Assembly: GCF_000272475.1 (NCBI RefSeq)
Contig: NZ_AKFJ01000037.1
Coordinates: 1-54,904 of the forward strand
Length of the DNA stretch: 54,904 nucleotides
Direction: 5' to 3'
Source: Novosphingobium sp. Rr 2-17
GTDB taxonomy: Bacteria > Pseudomonadota > Alphaproteobacteria > Sphingomonadales > Sphingomonadaceae
Part shown: piece after piece, positions 8,805 to 18,474 of the stretch
Position numbering within the stretch: position 1 is the first letter of the stretch
Layout of the letters: every line of letters begins with the position of its first letter
The notes under the pieces: generated by a model
Told to the model about the DNA's origin: nothing
The model's database searches: none
The model's input: only the letters and a program-made list of their open reading frames with translations
Made by a program: the position numbers and the translations under genes

Positions 8805-10810
8805 TCCCGCATCTTTCGGAGCGCGCCATCGTGCTGGCGCCGCGCGGCCGGGATGCCGCGATTGCTTCAGCGATCCTGGGGGACGCAGGATTGCGCTCGA
8901 CAATTGCGACTTCGCTCCCGCAATTCGTCAGTGAGTTGCAGTTGGGCGCTGGTTTCGGGGTGCTGACCGAAGAGGCTTTGCCGACCGCCAATCTCAATCC
9001 CTTGGCGCAATGGTTGGCCAATCAGCCGGAGTGGTCGGATTTCCCGTTCGTCTTGTTGACCGGCAGGGGCGGCGGGCTCGAGCGTAACCCTGCGGCCAAG
9101 CGTTTGCTGGACGTATTGGGTAACGTCACGTTTCTGGAGCGTCCGTTCCACCCCACCACCCTTGTCAGCCTTGCTCAATCGGCATTGCGCGGTCGCCGCC
9201 GCCAATACGAAGCGCGCGCTAGATTGGACGAATTGCATCAGGGTGCCGACAAATACCGTTCGCTGTTCGAATCGATCGACGCCGGCTTTTGCATCATCGA
9301 AATGGTGTTCGACGAGGAAGAACGCCCGGTCGATTATATTTTCGTCGAAGCAAATCCTGCGTTCGAGCGGCAAACCGGGTTGCTGAACGCGGCTGGCCGG
9401 TCGATGCGCGACATGGTGCCGGGCCATGAGCAGTATTGGTTCGATATCTACGGCAAAGTCGCCAAGGAAGGCGGCCATATTCGCTTCGAGCAACACGCCG
9501 TCGCGCTGGGCGACATCTGGTACGAGGTTTACGCCTTTCGCGTGAGCGACCAGGAACCCTCTCGCGTCGCTGTACTGTTCAATGACATTTCGACCCGCCG
9601 GAACATGGAAAATGCTCTTCGAGAGAGCGAAGAGGATCTGCGCCGCCTGAACGAAACCTTGGAAGACCGCGTTCAGGAACGCACGCAAGCGCTGGAACAG
9701 ACGCAGGAAGCGCTGCGGCAGTCGCAGAAATTGGAAGCGATGGGCCAATTGACCGGCGGCGTTGCCCACGATTTCAACAACCTGCTCGCGCCGATCGTCG
9801 GCAGCCTCGACCTGCTGTTGCGGCGCGGGGTGGGGACGGAGCGCGAACGCAAGCTGATCGAAGGCGCGGTCAAATCGGCGGATCGCGCCCGCACCCTGGT
9901 CCAGCGCCTGCTTGCATTTGCGCGGCGCCAGCCATTGCAGGCTCATGCCATCGCCATCGATACGCTGGTCCAGGACATGCGGGGCCTGATCGGCAGCACT
10001 TGCGGCCCTCGCGTGCAACTCGCGATGGAGATCGCATCGGACCTTCCTCTGGCAAGGGCCGACGCCAACCAGATCGAGATGGCGCTGCTGAACCTGGTGG
10101 TCAACGCGCGGGACGCGATGCCGGATGGTGGCAAGCTGACCATCAGCGTGGCCCGAGACGTACTGCAAGCGGGAAATGCCCACCAACTGGTGGCAGGCGA
10201 ATACGTCCGCCTCGGCGTGGCCGACAACGGAACCGGTATGGACGAGCAGACGATTGCAAAAGCGATCGAGCCGTTCTTTACCACCAAGGGCGTGGGGCAG
10301 GGCACGGGTCTGGGTCTTTCGATGGTCCATGGCCTGGCCGCGCAACTGGGCGGCGGGCTCGAGATCCAAAGCGAGGTCGGCCGCGGAACTTGCATCCACT
10401 TGTGGCTCCCGGTTACCGAAGAAGCCCCGGTGGAAGAACCCATCTCCGCCGAACAACTGGCCCCGCCACGCCTGGGAACCGCCTTGGTAGTGGATGACGA
10501 AGATCTCGTCCGGGCCAGCACCGCCCACATGCTCAACGAGCTTGGCTATCGCGTGGTGGAGGCAAGATCGGGAGAAGATGCGCTGCGTTTGCTGGAAGGC
10601 GACGACAGCGTCGACCTGCTGGTCACCGATCACCTCATGCCGGGCATTACCGGCACCGATCTGGCGTGCCGTATCCGGCAGTCGCGGCCGCATATGCGCG
10701 TTCTGGTGATTTCGGGCTATGCCGAAAGCATGGGCGTCTCGCCCGACCTGCCTCGGCTGACCAAGCCGTTCAAGCAAAGCGATCTCGCTTCCAGCCTGGC
10801 GCGCTTGTAA
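8801..10810 (+). CDS. Hybrid sensor histidine kinase/response regulator
   Basis: The 669-residue cytosolic protein has a degenerate receiver-like N-terminus (about 8-130), a PAS domain (about 150-265, KYRSLFESIDAGFCIIE) and a coiled coil. HisKA follows with GGVAHDFNNLLAP (phospho-acceptor His323), then HATPase_c (N-box NLVVNARD about 431; DNGTGMD; GTGLGLSM about 501). The C-terminal receiver (555-668) has VVDDED, phospho-acceptor Asp610 in LVTDHLMPG, and the SGY and KPF signatures. It starts with GTG inside the last codons of the KaiC-like gene (4-bp overlap), so the two are translationally coupled. KaiC-like/histidine-kinase pairing suggests one signalling unit. No DNA-binding output domain is present. 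Confidence 0.92.
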   Translation: MIPHLSERAIVLAPRGRDAAIASAILGDAGLRSTIATSLPQFVSELQLGAGFGVLTEEALPTANLNPLAQWLANQPEWSDFPFVLLTGRGGGLERNPAAKRLLDVLGNVTFLERPFHPTTLVSLAQSALRGRRRQYEARARLDELHQGADKYRSLFESIDAGFCIIEMVFDEEERPVDYIFVEANPAFERQTGLLNAAGRSMRDMVPGHEQYWFDIYGKVAKEGGHIRFEQHAVALGDIWYEVYAFRVSDQEPSRVAVLFNDISTRRNMENALRESEEDLRRLNETLEDRVQERTQALEQTQEALRQSQKLEAMGQLTGGVAHDFNNLLAPIVGSLDLLLRRGVGTERERKLIEGAVKSADRARTLVQRLLAFARRQPLQAHAIAIDTLVQDMRGLIGSTCGPRVQLAMEIASDLPLARADANQIEMALLNLVVNARDAMPDGGKLTISVARDVLQAGNAHQLVAGEYVRLGVADNGTGMDEQTIAKAIEPFFTTKGVGQGTGLGLSMVHGLAAQLGGGLEIQSEVGRGTCIHLWLPVTEEAPVEEPISAEQLAPPRLGTALVVDDEDLVRASTAHMLNELGYRVVEARSGEDALRLLEGDDSVDLLVTDHLMPGITGTDLACRIRQSRPHMRVLVISGYAESMGVSPDLPRLTKPFKQSDLASSLARL

Positions 10811-10910
10811 AAGTGTCGGCGGCCGGTGACGAACGCGTGGCCAGCCTTGTGCATCGCCCGAATGTCGCGTTAGGAAGCGCTTCCGCCCGTCGCACCGGAA
10901 ACCCGCGCGC

Positions 10911-12071
10911 TTGACCTTAGCTCCCTATGCTTCCGATCCGGCGCGTTCTCGTGGCCGTGAATTTTCGATTGAGGATGGCCTCACGCGCGGGGCACGCAGC
11001 CCTTACCAGCGCGATCGTGATCGCATCATCCACTCGATCGCGTTCCGCCGCTTGCGCTACAAGACCCAGGTCTTCGTCGCACCCGATGGCGACCACTATC
11101 GCGTCCGGCTGACGCATAGCCTGGAAGTAGCCCAGATCGCCCGCGTGATCGCCCGCATCCTGGGGCTGGACGAGGATTTGACGGAAGCGCTGGCGCTCGC
11201 CCATGACATCGGCCACCCCCCGTTCGGCCATGCCGGCGAGGATGCGCTCGACGCCGCGCTGCACAAGGCCGGCGGCTTCGACCATAATGCCCACACTTTG
11301 CGCACGCTGATGCGGATCGACAGCCCCTATTGTGAGCACGATGGCCTAAACCTGACGTGGGAAACGTTGGAAGGGCTGGCCAAGCACAACGGCCCGGTCA
11401 TGCAGCCGAACTGGGCGCTGGCCGAACTCGACGGGGCCTACCCACTCGACTTGTCGAGCCATGCCTCGCTCGAAGCGCAAGTCGCCTCGCTGGCGGACGA
11501 CATCGCTTACGACAATCACGACATCGACGATGGCCTGCGCGCGGGCTTCTTGGACATTGACGAATTGCTGGCTCAGCCGTTCGTCGCCGGGCACTGGGCC
11601 GAAGTGGAGCGCCGCTATCCCGATGCCCCGCGCGACCGGCAGTTGGCCGAGCTGATCCGCAGCCAGATCGGCGTCATGGTGAACGATCTGGTCGCCCAGA
11701 CCAAGGCGAACCTCGTCGGGGTGGAAAGCGTGGATGAAGTCCGCGCCGCAGGGCGCACTTTGGTGGCGTTCTCCCCGGAAATGGCAGAGGCGGAGCGTAC
11801 CTTCAAGCGCTTCATGTACGACAAGCTCTACTACCACCCCGCTCAGCTTGAAACGGCCAAGCGCGCCCGCGCGGTGCTGGCCGAGCTATACTCCGCCTAT
11901 GCGCAAGAGCCGGTGCTGATGGAGGAAGCCTGGATCGACGGCCTGCCGCGCCTGGAGCCGGGGCGCAGCCGCCACATTGCCGATTATGTGGCCGGCATGA
12001 CCGATCGTTTCGCCATCACCTGCCACGCGCAGATATATGGCAGGACCCCCGAAGGACTCACCAATGTGTAA
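10911..12071 (+). CDS. Deoxyguanosinetriphosphate triphosphohydrolase-like protein
   Basis: The 386-residue HD-domain phosphohydrolase is of the dGTPase-like type found in alphaproteobacteria, which cleaves dNTPs to nucleoside plus triphosphate. The start is TTG at 10911 with GGAAA ten bases upstream. The conserved APYASDPARSRGR N-terminus begins there, which supports this choice. The motifs FRRLRYKTQVF, RLTHSLEVAQIAR, ALAHDIGHPPFGHAGE (HD metal site about residue 100) and VASLADDIAYDNHDIDD (second Asp ligands) are all present. A new NAD(P)-binding gene follows 12 bp later. Confidence 0.93.
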   Translation: MTLAPYASDPARSRGREFSIEDGLTRGARSPYQRDRDRIIHSIAFRRLRYKTQVFVAPDGDHYRVRLTHSLEVAQIARVIARILGLDEDLTEALALAHDIGHPPFGHAGEDALDAALHKAGGFDHNAHTLRTLMRIDSPYCEHDGLNLTWETLEGLAKHNGPVMQPNWALAELDGAYPLDLSSHASLEAQVASLADDIAYDNHDIDDGLRAGFLDIDELLAQPFVAGHWAEVERRYPDAPRDRQLAELIRSQIGVMVNDLVAQTKANLVGVESVDEVRAAGRTLVAFSPEMAEAERTFKRFMYDKLYYHPAQLETAKRARAVLAELYSAYAQEPVLMEEAWIDGLPRLEPGRSRHIADYVAGMTDRFAITCHAQIYGRTPEGLTNV

Positions 12072-12083
12072 GCGCGCCTGGCG

Positions 12084-12851
12084 ATGAGCGCTGGGAATGT
12101 CGTGCGGATCTGCCTGGTCGGCGCCACCGGGCTGATCGGCAGTACGCTGATGCGCGAGGCGGCGGGCCGCCACGGCGTGCGGATCGTCGGCGTCGGTCGG
12201 CGAGAGGTCGCGCTGCCACCCGGCGGGCGCATGGAAATGCTGGTGGGTGAACCGATCGACTGGCCTGCCTTGATCCGCGCCGCCCAGGCCGATGTTTTCG
12301 TTTGTGCCCTGGGCACGACGATCAAGGATGCCGGCAGCCAGGAGCAGTTCCGCGCCATCGACCACGATCTCGTCCGCTTCTGCGCCGAGGCCGCGCGCGA
12401 GGCGGGGATCGCGCATATGGTCATGGTCTCCAGCGTCGGGGCCGATCGGACCAGCCGCCGGTTCTACTTGTCGGTGAAAGGCGAAACCGAGGCGGCCCTA
12501 GGGCGCCTGAGGTTCGACCGGCTCGACGTGCTACGCCCCGGCCTTCTGCGCGGACGCAGAGAGCGCGTACGCAAGGGCGAGCGTGTGCTCCAGGCGTTGG
12601 CCCCGTTGGCGGACTTCCTCGTTCTGCGCGGTAAGTGGCGACGCTTTCGGTCGATCCAGGCCCGGGATGTCGCCCTTGCGATCCTCTCTCTTTCGCATGA
12701 GGACGCGCAAGGGCACTTCGTCCACGAACACGACGCGCTCAAGCGTTTGGCGCTGGCTGCGGATGCCACTGTGGGGGAAATCGTGCCGCCTTCCGGCACA
12801 CGCGGCGTTGACTCGACCGCCGCCGTCCATCAAGGCTTGGACCGTCGCTGA
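12084..12851 (+). CDS. NAD(P)-binding Rossmann-fold protein (atypical SDR, TIP30-like)
   Basis: The 255-residue protein opens with RICLVGATGLIGSTLMREA (GxxGxxG nucleotide site, about 9-27), followed by VFVCALGTTIKDAGSQEQFR, MVMVSSVGAD and a YLSVKGETE segment with the catalytic-like Tyr/Lys pair. VLRPGLLRG is typical of the HTATIP2/TIP30-like atypical SDRs. Substrate and pathway are unknown. About 40 C-terminal residues beyond HDALKRLA have no clear family match. The stop codon lies directly against the glycine riboswitch, so the gcv promoter probably lies inside this gene. Confidence 0.85.
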   Translation: MSAGNVVRICLVGATGLIGSTLMREAAGRHGVRIVGVGRREVALPPGGRMEMLVGEPIDWPALIRAAQADVFVCALGTTIKDAGSQEQFRAIDHDLVRFCAEAAREAGIAHMVMVSSVGADRTSRRFYLSVKGETEAALGRLRFDRLDVLRPGLLRGRRERVRKGERVLQALAPLADFLVLRGKWRRFRSIQARDVALAILSLSHEDAQGHFVHEHDALKRLALAADATVGEIVPPSGTRGVDSTAAVHQGLDRR

Positions 12852-12854
12852 AAC

Positions 12855-13079
12855 GCGCGGGAGAGTTCTTTTCCGATTCGGTATCGGGAAAGGCGCCGAA
12901 GGAGCAACCGCCCCGGAATCTCTCAGGCAAAAGGACCGCGCAGGGTCGATAGCGATACTCTGGAAAGTGTCACGCACCGGTAACGGTGGTGGCCGCCGAA
13001 GGTGTAACCCGTGTCTCCGTCTCGTGGCGGACCTACGGGGAAGCTCTCAGGTTTCCGTGACAGAGGGGGCACCTGGAAA
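12855..13079 (+). promoter_or_regulatory. Tandem glycine riboswitch upstream of gcvT
   Basis: Two glycine aptamers stand in series. Aptamer I (about 12855-12968) has GCGGGAGAGTTC, GGCGCCGAAGGAGCAA, TCTCAGGCAAAAGGACCGCG and ACTCTGGAAAG. Aptamer II (about 12971-13079) has GCCGCCGAAGGTGTAACC, GCTCTCAGGTTTCCGTGACAG and GCACCTGGAAACG. These are the conserved cores of the cooperative gcvT RNA motif. It should turn on the glycine cleavage operon when glycine is high. No terminator with a T tract lies before the TTG start 30 bases downstream, so control by exposing the start region is possible. Confidence 0.95.
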
Positions 13080-13109
13080 CGGTGTGCCATTGCTGTGCGG
13101 AGCCTTGCC

Positions 13110-14246
13110 TTGAGCGAATACGAAACTCCCGAAGACGAGATCGAAGAACTGGCGCCGCTGTTGCTGCCGCTGGATTCCTGGCACCGCGAGCGTGGCGGCC
13201 GGATGGTCGAATTCGCCGGCTACATGATGCCCGTCCAGTACGAAGGGATCATGGCCGAGCACTTGTGGACGCGCGAGAATGCCGGACTGTTCGACGTCAG
13301 CCACATGGGCCAGGTGCTCATTTCGGGCGACGAGGTAGAGCCCGCGCTTGAAGCGGCGCTGCCGATCGACTTGTCCACGTTGAAGCTGGGCGCGGTGCGC
13401 TATTCGCTGCTGCTCGACGAGCAAGGCGGCATCCTGGACGACCTGATGGTCGCGCGTTGGCCTGACGGGTTCTACCTCGTCGTCAATGGCGCCACCAAGT
13501 GGGACGACATCGGCACCTTGCGTGAACTGCTGCCCGACGACGTAACCCTCAACCACCTTGATGATCGCGCCTTGCTGGCGCTGCAAGGCCCCAAGGCTTT
13601 CGCCGCGTTGGAACGCCACGCTACGGGCGAATATCCGCTGTCGGCGCTGACGTTCATGAAAGGCGGACGCTTCACGCTGGGCGGGGTGGACGCCTGGATC
13701 AGCCGCTCGGGCTACACGGGCGAGGACGGCTTCGAAATCTCGATCCCGGCTGACGCTGCTGAGGCTGTGGCGCAGTTGTTGTGCGGCGAGCCGGAAGTGA
13801 AACCGATCGGCTTGGGCGCGCGGGATTCGCTGCGCCTGGAAGCCGGCCTGCCGCTTTACGGTCATGACTTGTCGCCTGAGACCAGCGCGGTTGATGCCGA
13901 TCTGAAATTCGCGATCAACAAGCGCCGCCGCAATGAGGGCGGTTTCCCCGGTGCACCGCGCGTTCTGGACGACTTCGCGAACGGCACTTCGCGCCTGCGC
14001 GTCGGCCTTTCCGTCGAAGGCCGCATGGCCGCGCGCGAAGGTGCAGAAGTTTTCATCGATGATCAAAAGGTTGGTGTCGTGACCTCGGGCGGATTCTCGC
14101 CTTCGCTGCAACAGCCGATCGCCATGGCCTATGTCGATGCTGCATTCGCTGCACACGGCACCAAGCTCACCCTGGAAACGCGCGGCAAGCGGCTGAATGC
14201 CCATGTCGTACCAATGCCTTTCGTCCCCCACCGCTACCATCGCTGA
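13110..14246 (+). CDS. gcvT: Glycine cleavage system aminomethyltransferase (T protein)
   Basis: T protein transfers the methylene group from aminomethyl-lipoyl-H protein to tetrahydrofolate, releasing ammonia. It is 378 residues long, with [45 protein letters not shown] and [20 protein letters not shown], all GcvT signatures. I chose TTG at 13110 because GCGGAG lies seven bases upstream and because frames further 5' are riboswitch sequence; GTG at 13095 is the alternative. It is the first gene of gcvT-gcvH-gcvPA-gcvPB. Confidence 0.93.
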   Translation: MSEYETPEDEIEELAPLLLPLDSWHRERGGRMVEFAGYMMPVQYEGIMAEHLWTRENAGLFDVSHMGQVLISGDEVEPALEAALPIDLSTLKLGAVRYSLLLDEQGGILDDLMVARWPDGFYLVVNGATKWDDIGTLRELLPDDVTLNHLDDRALLALQGPKAFAALERHATGEYPLSALTFMKGGRFTLGGVDAWISRSGYTGEDGFEISIPADAAEAVAQLLCGEPEVKPIGLGARDSLRLEAGLPLYGHDLSPETSAVDADLKFAINKRRRNEGGFPGAPRVLDDFANGTSRLRVGLSVEGRMAAREGAEVFIDDQKVGVVTSGGFSPSLQQPIAMAYVDAAFAAHGTKLTLETRGKRLNAHVVPMPFVPHRYHR

Positions 14247-14256
14247 GGAGCCATCC

Positions 14257-14628
14257 ATGACCCGCTATTTTTCCGAAGACCATGAATGGATCGAAGTCGA
14301 AGGCGATCTCGGCACGGTCGGCATCACCGACTACGCCCAAGGCCAACTGGGTGACATCACCTTCGTCGATCTGCCTTCAGAAGGCGCGACGGTCGGCAAG
14401 GGCGACGCCGTGTCAGTCGTCGATTCGGTCAAGGCCGCCTCGGACGTCTACACCCCGGTTTCGGGCGCGATCGCCGAAGTTAACCCCGCGCTCGCCGATG
14501 AGCCGGAACTGGTCAACACCCAGGCCGAAACCGGCGGTTGGCTGTTCCGCGTGACATTGTCCGACGCCGCCGAACTCGGCGCGCTGATGGATGAGACCGC
14601 CTACAAGGCTTACGTCGAGAGCCTTTGA
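14257..14628 (+). CDS. gcvH: Glycine cleavage system H protein
   Basis: This is the lipoyl-carrier protein that shuttles the aminomethyl intermediate between the P, T and L proteins. It is 123 residues long. [14 protein letters not shown] opens the protein, and the lipoylated Lys is K59 in [28 protein letters not shown] and AYKAYVESL close it, as in the family. GAGGAG lies eight bases before the ATG, just after the gcvT stop. Confidence 0.96.
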   Translation: MTRYFSEDHEWIEVEGDLGTVGITDYAQGQLGDITFVDLPSEGATVGKGDAVSVVDSVKAASDVYTPVSGAIAEVNPALADEPELVNTQAETGGWLFRVTLSDAAELGALMDETAYKAYVESL

Positions 14629-14693
14629 GTATCCCAGCTTCCCTGGCAGGTGCCGGGGAGGTTTCCGCATAAAATTTCGAGGAACCTAGCCGG

Positions 14694-16064
14694 ATGCGCT
14701 ACCTTCCCCTGACTCCGGCTGACCGCGCCTCCATGCTGGAGACGATCGGTGCGGCCACTGTCGATGACTTGTTTGTGGACGTGCCCGAGGCGGCGCGGCT
14801 TTCCGGACCGATCGCGGGCCTGCCGATGCATGCCAGCGAAATGGCGGTCGAACGCCACATGACCGCGCTGGCGGCGAAGAACCTCAGCGCCGGATCAGTG
14901 CCGTTCTTCCTGGGCGCAGGCGCCTATCGCCACCATGTTCCGGCCTCGGTCGATCACTTGATCCAGCGTGGCGAGTTCCTGACCGCCTATACGCCGTATC
15001 AGCCGGAGATCGCGCAAGGCACTTTGCAAGTGCTGTTCGAATTCCAGACGCAGGTTGCGCGGCTGTTCGGCACCGATATCGCCAATGCCTCGATGTACGA
15101 TGGCTCGACCGCGTGCTGGGAAGCGATCCTGATGGCCGCGCGCGTCACCCGCAAGGGCCGCGCGGTGCTTTCGGGCGGGCTGCACCCGCACTACGGCGAA
15201 GTAGTGCGAACGATGGCGAAGTTCACGCGGGACGATATCGTGTCGCTGACGCCCGCGTTGACTGCCGATCCTGACGACGCTGCCGTGATCGCTGCGATCG
15301 AAGATGGCACCTCATGCGTGGTCGTCCAGTATCCCGACATATTCGGGCGTATCCCCGATCTGGCCGCGATCGCCGAGGCCGCGCATGCCAAGGGCGCGCT
15401 GCTGGTTACGGTCGTCACCGAGCCAGTGGCGCTGGGGATGATCGAGGCACCGGGCGTTCTGGGGGCGGACATCGTCGTGGGCGAGGGGCAGTCGATCGGC
15501 GTCGGCCTGCAGTTCGGCGGGCCGTACCTGGGCTTGTTCGGATGCCGTGAGAAGTTCGTGCGGCAAATGCCGGGCCGGCTATGTGGCCAGACTGTAGACG
15601 CCGAGGGCAAGCGTGGCTTCGTGCTGACGCTTTCCACCCGCGAACAGCATATTCGCCGCGAGAAGGCGACGAGCAATATCTGCACCAATTCAGGGCTTTG
15701 CGCGCTGGCTTTCAGCATCCACTTGACGTTGCTGGGCGGCGAGGGCCTGGCGAAGCTGGCTCAACTGAACCACGCCAAGGCGCAAGCGACCGTCGAACGG
15801 CTGACCCAGATCCCCGGCGTTTCGCTGCTGAACTCCGCTTATTTCAACGAAGCCACACTGATCCTCCCACGTGATGCGCGTGATGTGGTGCGCGAACTGG
15901 CCGATCGTCAGGTTCTGGGCGGTGTATCGCTGGGGCGGCTGTTCCCCGTCGCCGAAGGCCTTTCGAACGGACTGCTGGTGGCCACTACCGAGACGACTAC
16001 GGACGACGATATCGAGGCGTTTGCCGCTGCCCTGGAAGCGGTTCTGGAAGGAGTGCCGGCATGA
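14694..16064 (+). CDS. gcvPA: Glycine dehydrogenase (decarboxylating) subunit 1
   Basis: This is the alpha half of the split P protein, which decarboxylates glycine with PLP in complex with GcvPB. It is 456 residues long and has [63 protein letters not shown] and [13 protein letters not shown]. The PLP-binding Lys sits in the partner subunit, as expected for split P proteins. Its stop overlaps the gcvPB start (ATGA), so the two are coupled for 1:1 production. Confidence 0.96.
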   Translation: MRYLPLTPADRASMLETIGAATVDDLFVDVPEAARLSGPIAGLPMHASEMAVERHMTALAAKNLSAGSVPFFLGAGAYRHHVPASVDHLIQRGEFLTAYTPYQPEIAQGTLQVLFEFQTQVARLFGTDIANASMYDGSTACWEAILMAARVTRKGRAVLSGGLHPHYGEVVRTMAKFTRDDIVSLTPALTADPDDAAVIAAIEDGTSCVVVQYPDIFGRIPDLAAIAEAAHAKGALLVTVVTEPVALGMIEAPGVLGADIVVGEGQSIGVGLQFGGPYLGLFGCREKFVRQMPGRLCGQTVDAEGKRGFVLTLSTREQHIRREKATSNICTNSGLCALAFSIHLTLLGGEGLAKLAQLNHAKAQATVERLTQIPGVSLLNSAYFNEATLILPRDARDVVRELADRQVLGGVSLGRLFPVAEGLSNGLLVATTETTTDDDIEAFAAALEAVLEGVPA

Positions 16065-17659
16065 ACGCGGTCAACGCAAGCGGTTGGCGTCCCGCTTTGG
16101 GCGATGCTGGCGAGGCAAAAATTCCAACATCCAGCGGTGATTACGGGCTGATGCTGGAAGAAGCTCTGAGCTTCGAGCTGGGCGCGCCTGACAAGTGCGG
16201 CGTCGATATGGAGAACTTCGACCGCGCGCCTGCAGCGGGACTGCAGAAGTTCCTGCGCCAATCGGCGCCCGCGCTTCCCGGTCTGACCGAGCCGGAGACG
16301 GTGCGCCACTATACCCGCTTGTCGCGCCAGAACTATGCGATCGACCTGGGGCCGTTTCCGCTCGGATCGTGTACGATGAAGCACAACCCGCGCCTCAACG
16401 AGAAGATGGCGCGCTTGCCCGGCTTTGCGGACGTACACCCGCTGCAACCGCAAAAGACGGTCGAAGGCGCGCTCGAAGTGATCGAGCAGCTTGCCCACTG
16501 GCTGGTGACGCTGACCGGCATGGCCTCGGTGGCGATGAGCCCCAAGGCCGGTGCCCATGGCGAACTGTGCGGGTTGCTGTGCATCCGCGCCGCACTCGAT
16601 GCTCGTGGCGAAACGCGTGACGTGGTGCTGGTGCCGGAAAGCGCCCACGGCACCAATCCCGCGACGGCCGCTTTCGCGGGCTTCAAGGTGGAAACCATTC
16701 CCGCGACGCCCGCCGGGCGCGTGGATATCGAAGCGCTCAAGGCTAAGCTGGGGCCGAATATCGCCGGAGTGATGATCACCAACCCCAACACTTGCGGCTT
16801 GTTCGAGCCGGAGATGAAGGCAATCGGCGATGCCGTCCATGCGGCGGGGGGATACGTCTATTGCGACGGCGCTAACTTCAATGCCATCGTCGGCAAAGTA
16901 CGCCCGGGCGATCTGGGCGTCGATGCCATGCACATCAACCTGCACAAGACCTTCTCCACCCCGCACGGCGGCGGTGGTCCGGGTTCGGGGCCAGTGGTGC
17001 TGTCCGACGCGCTAGCGCCCTTCGCGCCGCTGCCTTTCGTCACGCGCGGGGCAGACGGGCACCTCCATCTCGTTGAGGAAGAGAACGCGGACGAGGGGCA
17101 TGGCCGTGCGTTCGGCCGCATGGTCGCGTTCCATGGCCAGATGGGCATGTTCACTCGCGCGCTTACCTACATCCTCAGCCACGGGGCGGATGGCTTGCGC
17201 CAGGTCTCCGAGGACGCCGTGCTCAACGCCAACTACGTGCTACGCTCGTGCGAGGACATGCTGCCTGCTCCGTTCGCCGCCAGCGGCCCGTGTATGCACG
17301 AAGCGCTGTTCAGCGATGCGGGCCTGGCGGACGGCTTCTCCACCCTCGACATCGCCAAGGGCCTGATTGACGAAGGGTTCCACCCGATGACCGTCTATTT
17401 CCCGCTGGTGGTAAAGGGCGCGATGCTGGTCGAGCCGACCGAGACCGAGAGCAAAGCCGGCCTCGATCGCTTCATCGCCAGCCTGCGCAGTCTTGCAGAG
17501 CGGGCGAAAGCTGGTGACCAGAGCCTGCATTCCGCGCCGCACTACGCGCCGCGCAGGCGGCTTGACGAAACGCTCGCAGCAAGGAAACCTGTGCTCGTCT
17601 GGCAGGGGGGCGCGGGGGTTCCGGCCACACCCTCGCTCAGCGAGATCGGGGGCAGCTGA
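16061..17659 (+). CDS. gcvPB: Glycine dehydrogenase (decarboxylating) subunit 2
   Basis: This is the catalytic beta half of the split P protein. It is 532 residues long, with the PLP Schiff-base Lys296 in [17 protein letters not shown]. Further hallmarks are [17 protein letters not shown] [31 protein letters not shown] and [12 protein letters not shown]. It is the last gene of the glycine cleavage operon, unless the membrane gene six bases downstream is cotranscribed. Lipoamide dehydrogenase (L protein) is not in the window. Confidence 0.96.
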   Translation: MNAVNASGWRPALGDAGEAKIPTSSGDYGLMLEEALSFELGAPDKCGVDMENFDRAPAAGLQKFLRQSAPALPGLTEPETVRHYTRLSRQNYAIDLGPFPLGSCTMKHNPRLNEKMARLPGFADVHPLQPQKTVEGALEVIEQLAHWLVTLTGMASVAMSPKAGAHGELCGLLCIRAALDARGETRDVVLVPESAHGTNPATAAFAGFKVETIPATPAGRVDIEALKAKLGPNIAGVMITNPNTCGLFEPEMKAIGDAVHAAGGYVYCDGANFNAIVGKVRPGDLGVDAMHINLHKTFSTPHGGGGPGSGPVVLSDALAPFAPLPFVTRGADGHLHLVEEENADEGHGRAFGRMVAFHGQMGMFTRALTYILSHGADGLRQVSEDAVLNANYVLRSCEDMLPAPFAASGPCMHEALFSDAGLADGFSTLDIAKGLIDEGFHPMTVYFPLVVKGAMLVEPTETESKAGLDRFIASLRSLAERAKAGDQSLHSAPHYAPRRRLDETLAARKPVLVWQGGAGVPATPSLSEIGGS

Positions 17660-17664
17660 CGCAC

Positions 17665-18183
17665 GTGACCGCAAATCCTCAAAGCTGGTCGGCCTACATC
17701 CCGTTCGCGATCTTCGCGGCGGTGATGTTGTGGCGTTTTCGCACGATGGACAAGGCCCGGCCGCTACGGTTGCCGCTGCTTTGGCTGATGCCGTTGATCG
17801 TCACGGCGGCTATCTGCCTCGCGCTTTACGCTATGCCGCCCAGCGGCCTTGGTTGGCTGGCCGTCGCGGGCGGGATCGTCATCGGCGGGGCGATCGGGAG
17901 TCAGCGGGCCAGACTGATGCGTTTGCACGTGGAAGGCGAGGGCGACGATGCGCGCGTGATGGTGCGTCAATCGCCACTGGCGCTGCTACTGGTGCTGGGT
18001 GTGTTCGCGGCGCGAAGGCTGCTTTTGCCTCAGATGACGGCGGGGAATGTTCACCCTGGCGCTAACGCGCTGCTCGTCACCGATGGAATGTTGGGGCTCG
18101 TACTGGGCATGATCGTGTCCATGCGCATGGTGCTATGGATGCGGGCGCGCACGATGGCGGCCAACCACGTTATCGACGCGTAA
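17665..18183 (+). CDS. CcdC/DUF1453-like membrane protein
   Basis: The protein of 172 residues has four or five hydrophobic segments (YIPFAIFAAVMLW, LPLLWLMPLIVTAAICLALYA, WLAVAGGIVIGGAIG, LALLLVLGVFA, MLGLVLGMIVSMRMVLW) and the motif GSQRARLMRLHVEG. This fits the CcdC-like DUF1453 integral membrane family, for which no biochemical role is established. The start is GTG at 17665, six bases after gcvPB, suggesting cotranscription with the gcv operon. A strong hairpin follows. Confidence 0.72.
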   Translation: MTANPQSWSAYIPFAIFAAVMLWRFRTMDKARPLRLPLLWLMPLIVTAAICLALYAMPPSGLGWLAVAGGIVIGGAIGSQRARLMRLHVEGEGDDARVMVRQSPLALLLVLGVFAARRLLLPQMTAGNVHPGANALLVTDGMLGLVLGMIVSMRMVLWMRARTMAANHVIDA

Positions 18184-18208
18184 GGTTAGAGGACCGACGG
18201 ATAGGTGT

Positions 18209-18231
18209 GGTCCGGTCGTGACGACCGGACC
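18209..18231 (+). terminator. Hairpin terminator after the gcv operon
   Basis: GGTCCGGTCGT-G-ACGACCGGACC is a perfect 11-bp stem followed by CCCCGTTTCTT. It lies 26 bases after the CcdC-like stop codon. The T-run is weak. Confidence 0.6.
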
Positions 18232-18254
18232 CCCCGTTTCTTGCGCTGACGCTC

Positions 18255-18386
18255 TTACTTGATTGCGTCTTCGCCGGCCTTGCCGACCGATGTCACATCA
18301 CGTCCCGCACCCTTGACGGTGTTGCAGGCGGAAGCCGAGAAGACGATGCCGCCGGCGACTAGGGCGAGAACCAGTTTCTTGACCAT
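18255..18386 (-). CDS. Entericidin A/B-type small lipoprotein
   Basis: This 43-residue gene has a lipoprotein signal peptide (KKLVLALVAGGIVF) ending in the lipobox SASAC, with the lipidated Cys at position 21. NTVKGAGRDVTSVGKAGEDAI follows, the EcnA/EcnB signature. Such lipoproteins are envelope-anchored and stress-induced; toxin/antidote activity is known only for the enterobacterial pair. AGGAA precedes the ATG. A probable EcfG-type promoter lies 56 bp upstream. Confidence 0.88.
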   Translation of the reverse strand: MVKKLVLALVAGGIVFSASACNTVKGAGRDVTSVGKAGEDAIK

Positions 18387-18441
18387 TTCTATGTTCCTTT
18401 GCTCTCACGGGCCAGATCGGAGGGCCTCGCGTGCCGTAGGG

Positions 18442-18466
18442 AACACACGTGGGACGGTCAGGTTCC
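18442..18466 (-). promoter_or_regulatory. Probable EcfG (general stress sigma factor) promoter
   Basis: On the minus strand GGAAC is followed after 16 bases by TGTT, close to the alphaproteobacterial EcfG consensus GGAAC-N16/17-CGTT. It is well placed for a short leader before the entericidin-like gene. The same bases also form an imperfect hairpin that could end the opposing DMT gene. Confidence 0.5.
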
Positions 18467-18474
18467 CGTGTTCG

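Noticed and set aside
8867..10777. 636-codon minus-strand frame opposite the hybrid kinase
   Set aside because: The plus-strand kinase motifs are unmistakable, so the minus frame is a shadow.
13011..13109. Upstream extension of gcvT
   Set aside because: It lies in the second glycine aptamer; the start at 13110 with its own Shine-Dalgarno is better.
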